Shown here in pieces: positions 39,551-49,812 of a stretch of 64,000 nucleotides of DNA. The notes beneath the pieces were generated by a model, which searched no databases, was not told the origin of the DNA, and saw only the letters and a list, made by a program, of their open reading frames with translations. The position numbers were made by a program, and so were the translations under genes. This DNA is from Vibrio rhizosphaerae (GTDB taxonomy: Bacteria; Pseudomonadota; Gammaproteobacteria; Enterobacterales; Vibrionaceae). Numbering within the stretch: position 1 is the stretch's first letter; the number at the start of each line of letters is the position of its first letter. Where the stretch lies: NCBI RefSeq assembly GCF_024347095.1, contig NZ_AP024903.1, positions 1 through 64,000 of the forward strand. Reading direction: 5' to 3'.

Positions 39551-39665
39551 ATACCCACCTAACTTCAAATCTCTCCCTGCCACACCCATTCAATGCCGGT
39601 GAAACATTCTTTTAAGTGACAGCAACGAGTTTTATCGAAGCGATCCTTCAAGGTTAGTTAGGTAT
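39551..39665. repeat. 115-bp element with imperfect terminal inverted repeats
   Basis: ATACCCACCTAAC at 39551-39563 and GTTAGTTAGGTAT at 39653-39665 are inverted copies with 11 of 13 matches. The inside has no ORF. It fills the srkA-dsbA gap. The shape suggests a small non-autonomous mobile or palindromic repeat; no target-site duplication is obvious. Partial similarities (ATATACCTAACG) occur at about 7227 and 43635. Confidence 0.4.
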
Positions 39666-39670
39666 CGGGG

Positions 39671-40657
39671 CTACCATTGCGGCATCAAAGAAAGTGGCGT
39701 TTCTTCCAGTGCTGAAATTTGTTCTTTCAGAGCTAGTACTTGTCCCTCCCAATATTTGGGGTCATTAAACCAAGGGAAAGCCGCCGGAAATGCAGGATCT
39801 TGCCATCTCTTTGCCAACCATGCCATGTAATGTACCATGCGTAGACCACGCAACGGTTCAATTAGTTTCAATTCAGAAGGGTTAAAATCGCAAAATTCTT
39901 GGTAACCTTCAAGAAGAGTATCGAGTTGTGCAAGTCGATCGGCGCGATCTCCGTGCAGCATCATCCATAAATCCTGAATTGCCGGACCGTTACGCGCATC
40001 ATCCAGATCCACAAATATCGGGCCATCACGCCAGAGAATATTGCCCGGATGACAATCACCGTGCAGACGAATATTGTTGGTCTGTTCCGGCCATTGCTGT
40101 TCTATGGCGTGAATCAACAAAGACAGATCGGAGAAAAACGCCTTTTCGATATGAGTCGGAATAAATGTTGAATTTTCCAGTCGTTGCTGAGGCTGATAAA
40201 GATATTCGTCGAGTGTGATTGTTGGGCGATAAGTAAACGGTTGTTTGGCACCGACTTGGTGAATGCGTCCCATAAATCGTCCGACCCACTCAAGCTGTTC
40301 AGCATTATCAATTTCGAACTGGCGTCCCCCTTCACTGAGAAACAATGCAAACTGATAGCCCTGATAAGCATGTAGTGTCTTGCCCATCAGACGGATTGGT
40401 GCAGAAATCGGTATTTCTGATTCGATGAGCTGTTGTGCAAAGAGATGTTCTTCTTCGATTTGTTCGGTTGTCCATCGCTCGGGTCGATAGAATTTCACCA
40501 CATAGCGCTGCCGGGATTCATCGGTAAATTGGTAAACCCGGTTTTCGTAGCTATTCAACGGTAAGAAGCCGGATTCGGCGCGGATACCGATGCTCTCGAG
40601 TGCATACCACATGAGGTCTGGGGTCAGCGCATCGAAGTGAAAGGTTGCTTGTGTCAT
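39671..40657 (-). CDS. srkA: Stress response kinase A (YihE/RdoA)
   Basis: A cytosolic aminoglycoside-phosphotransferase-fold Ser/Thr kinase that protects against stress-induced death and affects envelope stress signalling. The 328-aa protein carries the catalytic loop RLHGDCHPGNILW (about 200-212) and the metal-binding VDLDDARNGPAIQD (about 217-230), as in E. coli SrkA (328 aa). It precedes dsbA as in enterobacteria, where the two are cotranscribed. Confidence 0.95.
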   Translation of the reverse strand: MTQATFHFDALTPDLMWYALESIGIRAESGFLPLNSYENRVYQFTDESRQRYVVKFYRPERWTTEQIEEEHLFAQQLIESEIPISAPIRLMGKTLHAYQGYQFALFLSEGGRQFEIDNAEQLEWVGRFMGRIHQVGAKQPFTYRPTITLDEYLYQPQQRLENSTFIPTHIEKAFFSDLSLLIHAIEQQWPEQTNNIRLHGDCHPGNILWRDGPIFVDLDDARNGPAIQDLWMMLHGDRADRLAQLDTLLEGYQEFCDFNPSELKLIEPLRGLRMVHYMAWLAKRWQDPAFPAAFPWFNDPKYWEGQVLALKEQISALEETPLSLMPQW

Positions 40658-40759
40658 GATGAAAGCTTGGCTTATCGGTCTGTGATGTGTGACAAGAGAC
40701 TAACATTGATTCACGATATCCCCAAACAGGCGCCCTCCGAACTGCACCGGGAAATGTTC

Positions 40760-40781
40760 AAGAAGGCCTGGCGGCCTTCTT
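40760..40781 (-). terminator. Probable terminator after the chemoreceptor gene
   Basis: AAGAAGGCC-tggc-GGCCTTCTT is a perfect 9-bp stem 36 bp beyond the chemoreceptor stop codon. It lacks a long T-tract. Confidence 0.6.
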
Positions 40782-40816
40782 CAAGGACAGAGATTGATCC
40801 ATCATCGCTCAATGGT

Positions 40817-42706
40817 TCATGACAAGCGGAAGGCATTAACAGACTGTGACAAATTGGCTGCTATCCCCGTGAGTTTGTGGGTTTTATCCGCATTGTCATC
40901 CGATGTTTCTGCTGTTGCCTTCGCCAGATCATTGATTTCAACAATACTGGCATTGATTTCTGCGGAAACATGGGTTTGTTGTTCTGCTGCGGTTGCGATT
41001 TGGCTGTTCATATCCTGAATCACAACGACTGAGTGTTGAATGGCTTCTAATGCCTTGGTCGCGTTGACTGAACGTTCTTCTGCATGTTTCGCCTCCTCGG
41101 TATTCGATGCGATCAACTGAACTGTTTTTTTGGTTTCATCCTGTAGTCGTTCGATGACCGTCTGAATTTGTTCTGTGCTTTCTCGGGTTCGGCTGGCCAG
41201 CCCCCTGACTTCGTCTGCGACAACGGCAAATCCTCGGCCATTTTCACCAGCCCGGGCAGCTTCAATCGCGGCATTCAGGGCCAGCAGATTGGTTTGTTCT
41301 GAGATGGTATTGATTACATCAAGAATGCCTCCGATATCAATGGTTTCTTTCTCTAGTTGCGCCGTGGTTGTCACCACTTGTTCCATACCCTGAGCCAAAA
41401 TCCGGATGTCTTGACTCATCTCTTTGACAATATCTAACCCTTGTCGAGATTTTTCAGACGCTTCTTCAGCGGCAGAAGAAGCGTTCAGTGCATTTTGAGC
41501 GACTTCATCCACCGTTACAGTCATTTCATTCATGGCTGTTGAAGTTTGCTCCAACTGATTCATCTGGGACTGAGAACTTTGATTTACGTACTGAGCCGAA
41601 GACGAGAGGGTTTGAGAGACTTGGTCGATTTCAGCCGCGGCACCATTGATTTCGGTGACGATATTTCGAAGATTGGTCACCATATGAAGTACGGAGCGAT
41701 AGATCCCGGTCACCTGCTTTTGTGAGGCTGACTGATGAGAGAGATCGCCATGAGCGATTTGCTCGACGATATCAGAGATCTGTTGCGGCTCTCCGCCAAT
41801 CGGCTTATACATCAATTGAATGACCAGCCAATAAACGATCCCTAAAGAGAAACAGAGTGAAATGACTGCGACGACCATCGTCATGTATAAATTATGTTTG
41901 GAAGACTGAAGAATATTATCCCAAGAATCCCATGACCAAATCATCCAATGCAGAGCATCAATAGTGACTTCGGTAACATAATATTCCTTACCATCATGGG
42001 TATAAGAGTGAACACTTTTTTCTTTATTTTGATATGGTGCGTAAGATGGCCTTATTTTAAATATATTTTTGCCAATTTCGTCTTTGTTTTTCGAGGAAAA
42101 AATAAAGCCATCAGTTCGAGTAACAAAAACTTGTTTATTTTCTGAAATTTTATCAACAAATGCATTTACCGTATTAATCGAAACATTAACTGATAATACG
42201 CCGATAACTTTACCATCTCGATATATTGGATTCGCGAGTGCGATGACATATCGTCCCGTCGTGCTTTTAAATGGGGTTGTAATAATATTTTTGTCTCCTT
42301 TCATACCACGAATAAACCATTCTCGTTGTGTTTTCTCGGCATTGAAGTTGGCAACAAACCCGTTAGCGCTGGTGGAAAATGTTACGCCAGAAGGTAATGC
42401 GACGTAGGCATTGAGGAGATCAATCTTGCTGGAGAGATCTTTGAGGGTCGAGAGCATTTTTTTCTCGTCGGTAATCTGTCCTGCTTTTATCGGCAGGGTA
42501 TCACCGACAATATCAAGAATATTGAATATTCTTGTCGTTTCAAGTTCGATAACCTGAGCGACTAACGTCGATTGGTTGGTTAATTTTTCTGTATAATTTT
42601 TACTGGATGCTGAACGAAAATTATAAAAACATACAATGGAGATGATTGTAACAATAATGATAAACAATCCCCCAATATAGAATGTTAATTTAGCCTTTGC
42701 ACTCAC
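40817..42706 (-). CDS. Methyl-accepting chemotaxis protein with periplasmic Cache domain
   Basis: A 629-aa chemoreceptor. Order: membrane helix (about 8-28, [21 protein letters not shown]), periplasmic dCache sensor (about 35-270, with [20 protein letters not shown] and [20 protein letters not shown]), second membrane helix (about 280-300), HAMP, and a cytoplasmic signalling domain with the hairpin tip [20 protein letters not shown] (about 488-507). dCache receptors often bind amino acids or other small molecules directly; the ligand cannot be read here. It is monocistronic, as most Vibrio receptors. The 368 bp upstream are very A+T rich. Confidence 0.95.
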   Translation of the reverse strand: MSAKAKLTFYIGGLFIIIVTIISIVCFYNFRSASSKNYTEKLTNQSTLVAQVIELETTRIFNILDIVGDTLPIKAGQITDEKKMLSTLKDLSSKIDLLNAYVALPSGVTFSTSANGFVANFNAEKTQREWFIRGMKGDKNIITTPFKSTTGRYVIALANPIYRDGKVIGVLSVNVSINTVNAFVDKISENKQVFVTRTDGFIFSSKNKDEIGKNIFKIRPSYAPYQNKEKSVHSYTHDGKEYYVTEVTIDALHWMIWSWDSWDNILQSSKHNLYMTMVVAVISLCFSLGIVYWLVIQLMYKPIGGEPQQISDIVEQIAHGDLSHQSASQKQVTGIYRSVLHMVTNLRNIVTEINGAAAEIDQVSQTLSSSAQYVNQSSQSQMNQLEQTSTAMNEMTVTVDEVAQNALNASSAAEEASEKSRQGLDIVKEMSQDIRILAQGMEQVVTTTAQLEKETIDIGGILDVINTISEQTNLLALNAAIEAARAGENGRGFAVVADEVRGLASRTRESTEQIQTVIERLQDETKKTVQLIASNTEEAKHAEERSVNATKALEAIQHSVVVIQDMNSQIATAAEQQTHVSAEINASIVEINDLAKATAETSDDNADKTHKLTGIAANLSQSVNAFRLS

Positions 42707-43074
42707 AGAGGTACCTCATTTATAAATTTATACTGTTTGTGCTAAGAGCATATCATTGCTGATTGTTTATTTGTTGAGCTATTTAACTGGTTGGATATGA
42801 TCATTTTTTATAGACAACCCTATAGAAAGTATGCCTATAGTTGATTCATAAAATGATTTAATTAGAGAGATTTTATATTTGTTTTATATATATTTAACCA
42901 ATGATTTATAGAAGTTGTTATGTGTATATAGGCGGGTTTTTTTTTAAGTTAAATATAAACCAATCAACACAGTCATATGATTATATACTTTAATTTAACG
43001 CTGGCTGCTTAATTGTTTTTAATCAATTCAGAATTGAAGGTAATTAGCAGACCCACAGATGGGGTCATGCATGA
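42707..43074. other. A+T-rich intergenic region
   Basis: Between the chemoreceptor start and the yihD stop. It has long A/T runs and no ORF with a ribosome binding site. A weak hairpin GACCC/GGGTC (43050-43066) may end yihD transcription. No sigma28-type chemoreceptor promoter could be recognised. Confidence 0.5.
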
Positions 43075-43341
43075 TTATTGAATAATACCACGAGCTTTCA
43101 ATATCGCAGTTTTAAAATCGTCTTCCTGATCTTTTTTTAGCCCCGGGATCATCTCATCTTTGGCACTATGGCGCATTTTCAGATGATAGATCAGGATATC
43201 ATCACTTAAATTTGCTAAGTCACCCTGATAACCCGCTTCATTGGCTAGTTTGGCCAGAAACGCAAGCAGATTGAGTTCAGCATCTTTCTGCCACTCGGGT
43301 TCTAACAGTTCGAGCAGCTCTTCAATACGGTGGCATTTCAT
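43075..43341 (-). CDS. yihD: YihD family protein (DUF1040)
   Basis: An 88-aa protein matching the YihD family: [40 protein letters not shown] and [15 protein letters not shown] are the conserved blocks. The start is ATG 43341, where GGAGAATCC gives a ribosome binding site; the ATG at 43362 adds seven residues absent in the family. Function is unknown. In enterobacteria it sits near srkA-dsbA; here a chemoreceptor lies between. Confidence 0.92.
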   Translation of the reverse strand: MKCHRIEELLELLEPEWQKDAELNLLAFLAKLANEAGYQGDLANLSDDILIYHLKMRHSAKDEMIPGLKKDQEDDFKTAILKARGIIQ

Positions 43342-43423
43342 TGGATTCTCCATGAGATTCATGTGGGATTACTCAAGTAAAGTAACAAATTGAAAGCAAG
43401 AAACCAACGTGAAAAAGGGAATA

Positions 43424-43455
43424 AAAAAGCGCAGAGCATTGCTGTACTGCGCTTT
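43424..43455. terminator. Terminator between the small ORF and yihD
   Basis: AAAAAGCGCAG and CTGCGCTTTT form a 10-bp stem around a 12-base loop, with A-rich and T-rich flanks so it works on both strands. On the minus strand it ends the transcript of the 54-codon ORF at 43468-43632. Confidence 0.82.
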
Positions 43456-43467
43456 TACTGGGTTGAC

Positions 43468-43632
43468 TTATGCTGCTTTAACTTCGGTTGATATCTCCGG
43501 TTCATGAACACGTTTCTCAGCTGGAGTCATGACAGGTGCAACTTTTGCTTTGGGTCTAGAAGCTGCAAAGCTTGCTCGACGCCGTGATGCACTCCCATGT
43601 GAGTGCGAAAAACTGACTGCTGTTGGGCGCAT
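43468..43632 (-). CDS. Small basic protein of 54 residues, function unknown
   Basis: An ORF too short for usual cutoffs: MRPTAVSFSHSHGSASRRRA, then a Lys/Arg/Ala-rich stretch, and an acidic C-terminal part ending STEVKAA. It is hydrophilic and predicted disordered. Support: a TAGGT ribosome-binding-like site eight bases before the ATG, a strong terminator 13 bp beyond the stop, and an isolated transcription unit in an otherwise empty 630-bp gap. I do not recognise a family. It could also be part of a noncoding RNA. Confidence 0.5.
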   Translation of the reverse strand: MRPTAVSFSHSHGSASRRRASFAASRPKAKVAPVMTPAEKRVHEPEISTEVKAA

Positions 43633-43970
43633 ATATATACCTAACGGTCAGACATTTCCCTTGCCATTTCAATGGCCTAGATTAGCTATTGAGTCAAGAC
43701 TTCATCATCACTGCTGAAGGTGGGCTCATCTGGCGCAAACCGTTCCGAATAGCTGTCTAGGAATTTCGTATGTACACTTTATACACACTTGGATAAGCAT
43801 AGCATTTACATATGAATTGATCGATAGCCTTTTGTTCATGCAATGTCATAAAATTTAAATTATTGATGCTGAGAATTGAGTTTTGGCAAAGTTCAGTATT
43901 AGTATGAACAACCCATTACTTCATCACTGGATGAGGTAAAGTTAATCGCAGAAAGCTGGGGGAGGTAGAC
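43633..43970. other. Divergent promoter region
   Basis: The 338 bp between the small ORF and the Spo0M-like gene contain no ORF that I can support. TTTATACAC-type and TAAGCATA stretches around 43775-43805 could be promoter elements. GGGGGAGG at about 43958 is the ribosome binding site of the next gene. Confidence 0.5.
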
Positions 43971-44762
43971 ATGTCTTTTTTGAAGAAAACCCTCGCAAGT
44001 TTTGGTATCGGGTCAGCAAAAGTTGATGCTGTGTTACAACAAGAGGTGCTCCAACCCGGACAGCAAGCGAATGTCACGATCCATGTTTATGGCGGGGCGA
44101 CAGCACAGGAAATTGATAATATTGAGGCACAATTATGTTGTCGCTATATCGATGAAGAGCCGATCGGAGAGGATCGTCGGGGAGAATCCCGGACACACAG
44201 AGTGCATCGGCGCTGTGTTTTGGATCAATGGCGCTTGCCGTATGCCTTTACGATCCATCCGGGAGAGACGCGAGACTTTCTGGTGACATTCAATATTCCC
44301 TGGAACACGCCCATTACGATTGGGGATGCAAAAGTCTGGCTGGAAACCGGTTTGGACATTGCCCTTGCTTCTGATCCGACAGATAAAGATGAAGTGACTG
44401 TCCGACCTGAACCGTTACTCGATGCCGTATTCAGTGCTTTCGAGTCTCAGGGATTTCGAATTCGTCAGGTTGAATGTGAAGCAGTCAGTGGATTCGAGTT
44501 ACCGTTTGTGCAGGAATTTGAGTTTGTGCCGACGACCGGGCCTTATCATGGTCGCTGGCGTGAAGTTGAAGTGGTTGCTTACCGCTCCGAGGCGGCATTG
44601 GAATTATGGTTTGAAATTGACCGGCAACAGCGAGGCGTCGGTGGCATGTTGTCTCATCTGCTTGGCAGCGGGGCATTGAAACGCCACCTGATCATTCCGA
44701 TAACTACGCCGCTTGAACAGGTCGCTGAGCGGGTATTCGATTTTCTTGAGGAAAGCACGTAA
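43971..44762 (+). CDS. Spo0M-like arrestin-fold protein
   Basis: A 263-aa protein of the SpoOM family. Conserved features are the start MSFLKKTLASFGIGSAKVDA, a two-sandwich arrestin-like fold (VLQPGQQANVTIHVYGG, IHPGETRDFLVTFNIPWNTP) and FVPTTGPYHGRWREVEVVAY; the C-terminal part includes a glycine-rich GVGGMLSHLLGSGALKR. In Bacillus the relative affects sporulation and cell-cycle control; in non-sporulating proteobacteria the role is unknown. A very strong ribosome binding site GGGGGAGG precedes it. Confidence 0.88.
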   Translation: MSFLKKTLASFGIGSAKVDAVLQQEVLQPGQQANVTIHVYGGATAQEIDNIEAQLCCRYIDEEPIGEDRRGESRTHRVHRRCVLDQWRLPYAFTIHPGETRDFLVTFNIPWNTPITIGDAKVWLETGLDIALASDPTDKDEVTVRPEPLLDAVFSAFESQGFRIRQVECEAVSGFELPFVQEFEFVPTTGPYHGRWREVEVVAYRSEAALELWFEIDRQQRGVGGMLSHLLGSGALKRHLIIPITTPLEQVAERVFDFLEEST

Positions 44763-44831
44763 AATTCAGCGTACACATGTAAGTTGAATTGTGTCATACT
44801 CAGCGATGATATGAATCCTCAGGAGTTTCAC

Positions 44832-45482
44832 ATGACCTCGTTGAATCACGGATATACGCTCAAAGAAGAGATCTGGAATTCGATCACACACGGTGTTGGC
44901 TTGGTTTTGGGTATCATTGGTTTAGTGATGCTATTGGTGAAAGCTACGTCAGCAAATGATGACGTTTTGACGATCACCAGTGTTGCGATTTATGGTGGCA
45001 GCATCATTCTGTTGTTTCTTGCTTCGACACTCTATCATTCCATTCCACAGCAGCGAGCCAAGCGGTGGTTGAAAACATTTGATCATTGTGCGATTTATCT
45101 GTTAATTGCCGGTAGTTATACCCCTTTTCTGTTGGTGAGTCTGAGGACGCCTTTAGCGATTGGACTGATGACCGTGATCTGGTTGATTGCGCTGGTTGGC
45201 ATCGGATTAAAGATTGCTTTTATTCACCGATTTAAACGCTTGTCTTTAGCGATTTATGTCGTGATGGGATGGCTTTCTCTGGTCGTGGTCTATCAGTTGG
45301 CGATTCACCTGAATGTCGGCGGGCTGACTTTGCTGGCTGCCGGTGGCGTCATTTATACGCTCGGCGTGATTTTCTATGTCGGGAAAAAGATACCGTATAA
45401 TCATGCTATCTGGCATGGCTTTGTACTCAGTGGCTGTGCCTGTCACTTTTTCTCGATTTACTACTATGTGTTGTCGCATTGA
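44832..45482 (+). CDS. Hemolysin III / PAQR family membrane protein (TrhA-like)
   Basis: A 216-aa integral membrane protein with about seven helices. Family markers: the N-terminal [12 protein letters not shown], the metal-site segment [16 protein letters not shown] and the C-terminal [20 protein letters not shown], whose histidines with the first form the zinc site of PAQR proteins. E. coli TrhA affects membrane fluidity. ATG 44832, preceded by AGGAG, is preferred over in-frame ATGs at 44784 and 44811. It converges on trkH. Confidence 0.92.
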   Translation: MTSLNHGYTLKEEIWNSITHGVGLVLGIIGLVMLLVKATSANDDVLTITSVAIYGGSIILLFLASTLYHSIPQQRAKRWLKTFDHCAIYLLIAGSYTPFLLVSLRTPLAIGLMTVIWLIALVGIGLKIAFIHRFKRLSLAIYVVMGWLSLVVVYQLAIHLNVGGLTLLAAGGVIYTLGVIFYVGKKIPYNHAIWHGFVLSGCACHFFSIYYYVLSH

Positions 45483-45560
45483 ATGTCGGGATATTCAATG
45501 CGACAAAATTGTCATGCCGTGTCTACTGTCATGATAGCCCGTCGGTCTGTTTGAACGGTA

Positions 45561-47006
45561 TTAACGTCGCCAGAACGCGGGGAAAAACAGCACCAGAATG
45601 GTCAGGATTTCCAGTCTTCCCATTAACATCCCAAAACTCAGAATCCATTTTGCCATATCCGGTAGCGGCGCAAAGTTACCGGTTGGGCCGATAATATTCC
45701 CCATGCCCGGCCCCACGTTTGAAACCGCGGTGATTGCCCCGGAAATACTGGTGGTCGGATCTAATCCCATAGCACTCAATGCACCGGCAATGATAATAAT
45801 CGTAATCACAAACGTTAGGGCAAAGGCGACCACAGAACGTACGATATCATCGGTGACCGGCCGGTTGTTATAGCGCTGGACAAAGACCCCGGAAGGATGA
45901 ATGAGCTTCATCATCTGCCGGTTGAGTAGCGTGATAGCAATTTGAAAGCGGAAAATTTTGATCCCACCGGCGGTCGAACCGGAACACGCCCCGACCATCA
46001 TTAAAAATGCAAACAATGTACTGGGCAGGGCTCCCCATGCGGTAAAGTCATCCAGTCCATATCCGGTTGTTGTCACGACCGAAACAATATTAAACATGGC
46101 CACTCGAATCGCATCCATTACCGGGTAGCCGTTGTGGACAACCAGCCATAACGCCACAATGCCGCTGGCAGCGAGAAACAGATAGAAGAAGCCGCGTACC
46201 TGAGCATCTTTGTACAGTTCGATCGGTTTTTTCTTACGGATGGCCGAGACAAATAGCAAGAAGGGTAATCCGCCCAGGAACATAAACACGGTCGCAACCC
46301 AATGTGCACCTTTTGAGAAGTGGTTCATAGAACCGTCGGAGGTCGAATATCCGCCTGTGGACAAAGTTGTGAATGAATGGTTGATAGCCTCAAAGACGGT
46401 CATCCCTGTCATGACATAGCCAATACAACATAACAGCGTCAGAATGACGTAGACAATCACAATATTTTTTGCGACGGTTTTGGCCCGGGGACTGCTTTTA
46501 TCAGACCAGTCAGAGGATTCCGTCTGGAACAGTTTCATCCCCCCGACATTGAGCATAGGTAGCACGGCGACCGCCATCACGATAAATCCGACACCGCCCA
46601 GCCATTGTAAGATCGAGCGCCAGAGTAAAATGCTGGGTGCCATGTTATCCAGACCGCTCAGAACAGTTGAACCGGTTGTGGTAATCCCTGACATGGTTTC
46701 AAAGTAGGCATCGGTAAAACTAATATGATTGATAAACACGAAAGGCAGGGCCGCAAACGCGCTGGCGACCGTCCAGACTAAACTGGTAATCAGAAACATG
46801 TCTCGGACATTGAGCTTAAAATTAGCGGTCCGGCCTAAGGTCAGAAAAATAAAGGCTGCAACATGGGTAATGAGAACAGCCTGTCCGAAGTCAAGAAATC
46901 CAGCCGTGCCACTGACAAAGGACACCAGTGTCGGGACATACATAAACAAAGCCAGTTTGGACAGGACCAATCCCAGCACAAATAGAATCGATTTCAGATT
47001 CAGCAT
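45561..47006 (-). CDS. trkH: Trk potassium uptake system membrane protein TrkH
   Basis: The K+ channel-forming subunit of the Trk system. The 481-aa protein has about ten to twelve helices arranged as four M1-P-M2 repeats with filter segments such as MSGITTTGSTVLSG, FTTLSTGGYST, VSVVTTTGYGLDD and AVSNVGPGMGN. ATG 47006 (MLNLKSILFVLGLVLSKLALFM) is the usual start; a TTG at 47015 is also possible. It directly follows trkA, and the two products form the gated complex. Confidence 0.95.
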   Translation of the reverse strand: MLNLKSILFVLGLVLSKLALFMYVPTLVSFVSGTAGFLDFGQAVLITHVAAFIFLTLGRTANFKLNVRDMFLITSLVWTVASAFAALPFVFINHISFTDAYFETMSGITTTGSTVLSGLDNMAPSILLWRSILQWLGGVGFIVMAVAVLPMLNVGGMKLFQTESSDWSDKSSPRAKTVAKNIVIVYVILTLLCCIGYVMTGMTVFEAINHSFTTLSTGGYSTSDGSMNHFSKGAHWVATVFMFLGGLPFLLFVSAIRKKKPIELYKDAQVRGFFYLFLAASGIVALWLVVHNGYPVMDAIRVAMFNIVSVVTTTGYGLDDFTAWGALPSTLFAFLMMVGACSGSTAGGIKIFRFQIAITLLNRQMMKLIHPSGVFVQRYNNRPVTDDIVRSVVAFALTFVITIIIIAGALSAMGLDPTTSISGAITAVSNVGPGMGNIIGPTGNFAPLPDMAKWILSFGMLMGRLEILTILVLFFPAFWRR

Positions 47007-47018
47007 GGTCGTCAACCA

Positions 47019-48395
47019 CTACAGGAAAAATGGGCTGGGTTGGAACAGGGCTTCGACATCGGAAACATATTTCTTATTGACTAAGAACATCACCACGTGG
47101 TCATCCTGCTCGATGATTGTCCGGTCATGGGCGATGAGTACTTCTTCACCCCGGACGATAGCACCAATGGTGGTGCCGGGCGGTAGTTTGATATCGCCGA
47201 CCGCTTTGCCGACAACTTTTGAGGTGGTTTCATCACCGTGAGCTATGGCTTCGATGGCTTCCGCTGCGCCACGACGCAGAGAAGAGACGTTGACGATATC
47301 AGCCCGACGAACGTGCGTCAGTAGTGCAGAAATTGTCGCTTGCTGTGGCGAGATCGCAACATCAATCACACCGCCTTGAACCAGATCGACGTAAGCGCCC
47401 CGCTGAATCAGAACCATCACTTTTTTGGCGCCCAAGCGTTTTGCCAACATGGCTGACATAATGTTGGTTTCATCTTCATTGGTCAGGGCAATGAAGACAT
47501 CCACTTGATCGATATTTTCTTCGGTTAACAGTTCTTGATCGGCAGCATCACCACAAAAGACAATGGTATTTTCCAGCTGCTCCGACAGGTATTCGGCACG
47601 TTGATAATTTCGCTCAATCAGTTTCACGCTGTAGCTGTGTTCAAGACGTCTGGCGAGGCTTGCCCCGATATTTCCCCCACCGACGATCATGATTCTGCGA
47701 TAGGGTCTTTCCAGACGTTGTAGTTCACTCATGACCGAACGTATATGGTTACTGGCTGCGACAAAGAATACTTCGTCGTCGGCTTCAATAATCGTGGTTC
47801 CCTGAGGACGAATCGGTCTGCCTTGACGGAAAATTGCTGCGACACGGGTTTCGATATGCGGCATGTGTTCGCGCAGGGCTGAGAGTGCATTGCCAACCAA
47901 TGGGCCGCCATAATATGCTTTTACTGCAACGAGGCTAACTTTTTGATTGGCAAAACTAACAACTTGTAACGCACCGGGATAGTGGACTAAGCGCTCGATA
48001 TAACTGGTTACCAGTTCTTCCGGTGCAATCAAATGGTCCACCGGTACGGCACCGGAATGAAAGAGGGTTTCTTTTTCAGCAAGGTATTCAGGAGAACGAA
48101 TTCGGGCAATCCGATTGGGGGTATTAAACAAAGTAAATGCCACCTGACAGGCGGCCATGTTTGTTTCATCCGTGTTGGTCACCGCGACCAGCATATCTGC
48201 ATCCTGAGCTCCGGCCTCTTTGAGAACACTCGGATGGCTGGCATGTCCGTTCACAACGCGAAGGTCGTATTTGTCCTGAAGCTCTCTCAGGCGGTCACTA
48301 CTTTTATCGACAATCGTAATATCGTTGTTTTCACCAACTAGGTTTTCCGCCAGTGTGCCACCTACCTGACCGGCGCCAAGAATGATGATCTTCAT
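47019..48395 (-). CDS. trkA: Trk potassium uptake system regulatory protein TrkA
   Basis: The cytosolic NAD(H)/ATP-sensing ring that gates TrkH. The 458-aa protein has two RCK units, each with a Rossmann motif ([19 protein letters not shown] at 1-19 and [18 protein letters not shown] at about 233-250) and a TrkA-C domain. Length matches E. coli TrkA. Overlap-free 12-bp spacing to the trkH ATG implies one operon. Confidence 0.96.
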   Translation of the reverse strand: MKIIILGAGQVGGTLAENLVGENNDITIVDKSSDRLRELQDKYDLRVVNGHASHPSVLKEAGAQDADMLVAVTNTDETNMAACQVAFTLFNTPNRIARIRSPEYLAEKETLFHSGAVPVDHLIAPEELVTSYIERLVHYPGALQVVSFANQKVSLVAVKAYYGGPLVGNALSALREHMPHIETRVAAIFRQGRPIRPQGTTIIEADDEVFFVAASNHIRSVMSELQRLERPYRRIMIVGGGNIGASLARRLEHSYSVKLIERNYQRAEYLSEQLENTIVFCGDAADQELLTEENIDQVDVFIALTNEDETNIMSAMLAKRLGAKKVMVLIQRGAYVDLVQGGVIDVAISPQQATISALLTHVRRADIVNVSSLRRGAAEAIEAIAHGDETTSKVVGKAVGDIKLPPGTTIGAIVRGEEVLIAHDRTIIEQDDHVVMFLVNKKYVSDVEALFQPSPFFL

Positions 48396-48474
48396 AACAT
48401 AATCTCTTGTTTACCACTGAAAAAACAGTGCGCTTAAAATCCGTGATGACTCAGATATAACGTTTCAAGTCACA

Positions 48475-49764
48475 CTAGATGGTTTTTTGTAAGACTGCGT
48501 AATAGAAACCATCCATATCATGTTCTCCCGGCAGAATTTGTCGTCCCGGATTATCAATTTCTGAATTTATCAGTTGTGCATCTAATGTTCGAGATAAAAA
48601 CGTTTTTATCTGCTGACTATTTTCTTGAGGTAACACAGAACAAGTCGCGTAAACCATCGTTCCGCCGGGTTTTAACTGTGCCCACATCGCATCCAGAATC
48701 TCGCTTTGCAGCGCGACCAATGCTTCAATATCATCGGCCCGGCGGAGCCATTTGATATCCGGGTGTCTCCGGATGACGCCTGTCGCTGAACAGGGCGCAT
48801 CGAGCAAAATACGATCAAATTGTGTACCGTCCCACCATTTATCCGGGTGGCGGGCATCACCACAGATCACTTTTGCCTTCAGATTGAGTCGCTCAAGATT
48901 CTCATGAACCCGTTTTAATCGTGATGAATCGCAATCGACGGCAACAACATGTGCATCGGGAACCTGTTCCAGTATATGGGCGGTCTTGCCACCGGGAGCG
49001 GCACAACAGTCAAGAATCAGCTCTTCAGCCTGCGGCGTCAGATAATGGACCGATAATTGTGCCGCTGCATCTTGAACTGACACCCAGCCTTGCTCAAAGC
49101 CGGGAAGTAAGTGAACGTCACAAGGTGCCGCCAATTTTATGGCGTCTTTTGCTTGTGGGTGTAGACTCACATCAATGTTTTGTTCATCCAGTAACTTGAT
49201 GTAACTGTCGGTGGTGTGATGTTGCTGATTGATACGCAACCACATCGGTGCTTTTTGATTGTTGGCGGCCACAATTGCCTGCCACTGCTCAGGATAACTG
49301 GCTTGCAGTGATTTCAAGAGCCATTTCGGGTGGCAATACTGAACCGCATCATGTTTACTTTCTTGCAACCGCTGATCAATCGACGCGCTGCCGCGCTGAT
49401 AATTTCTGAGGATAGCGTTAACCAGACCGCGGAGCCGCGAGCCTTTTAAATCCTGAGTTGCACTGACGGTTTCTCCGACAGCTGCATGATCAGGAATCCG
49501 CATAAATTGAATCTGATAGAGGCCCACCAGAATTAAATGATGAAAAACTCGTTTTTTCCCGGTCAGGGGTTTATCCATCAGTTCGAGTGCTGTGGCTTCT
49601 AAACGGGGCAGATAGCGCAGTACGCCAAAACAGATCTCCTGAAGTAGTGCGTGGTCTCGGGGTTTTATTTTTCTCTGAGCCTCTGGCAAGACAGAGGACA
49701 ATGATGCGCCTTGATCGACAACCTGAAAAACCACAGATGCTGCAGCAGCGCGAACATTCATCAT
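48475..49764 (-). CDS. rsmB: 16S rRNA (cytosine-967-C5)-methyltransferase
   Basis: SAM-dependent RNA methyltransferase for m5C967 of 16S rRNA. The 429-aa protein has an N-terminal NusB-like domain (about 1-140) and a C-terminal Rossmann domain with the SAM motif [15 protein letters not shown] (about 242-256), motif [10 protein letters not shown] with one active cysteine and [10 protein letters not shown] with the other. It is the third gene of the def-fmt-rsmB cluster, and trkA follows. Confidence 0.96.
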   Translation of the reverse strand: MMNVRAAAASVVFQVVDQGASLSSVLPEAQRKIKPRDHALLQEICFGVLRYLPRLEATALELMDKPLTGKKRVFHHLILVGLYQIQFMRIPDHAAVGETVSATQDLKGSRLRGLVNAILRNYQRGSASIDQRLQESKHDAVQYCHPKWLLKSLQASYPEQWQAIVAANNQKAPMWLRINQQHHTTDSYIKLLDEQNIDVSLHPQAKDAIKLAAPCDVHLLPGFEQGWVSVQDAAAQLSVHYLTPQAEELILDCCAAPGGKTAHILEQVPDAHVVAVDCDSSRLKRVHENLERLNLKAKVICGDARHPDKWWDGTQFDRILLDAPCSATGVIRRHPDIKWLRRADDIEALVALQSEILDAMWAQLKPGGTMVYATCSVLPQENSQQIKTFLSRTLDAQLINSEIDNPGRQILPGEHDMDGFYYAVLQKTI

Positions 49765-49812
49765 GAATTTGAACCTTAAATCAAGTCGATAACCGTGCGG
49801 TTATCGATCGTA

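Noticed and set aside
43529..43717. Plus-strand ORF of 62 codons near yihD
   Set aside because: It is antisense to the better supported 54-codon minus-strand ORF, has no ribosome binding site and an unlikely composition.
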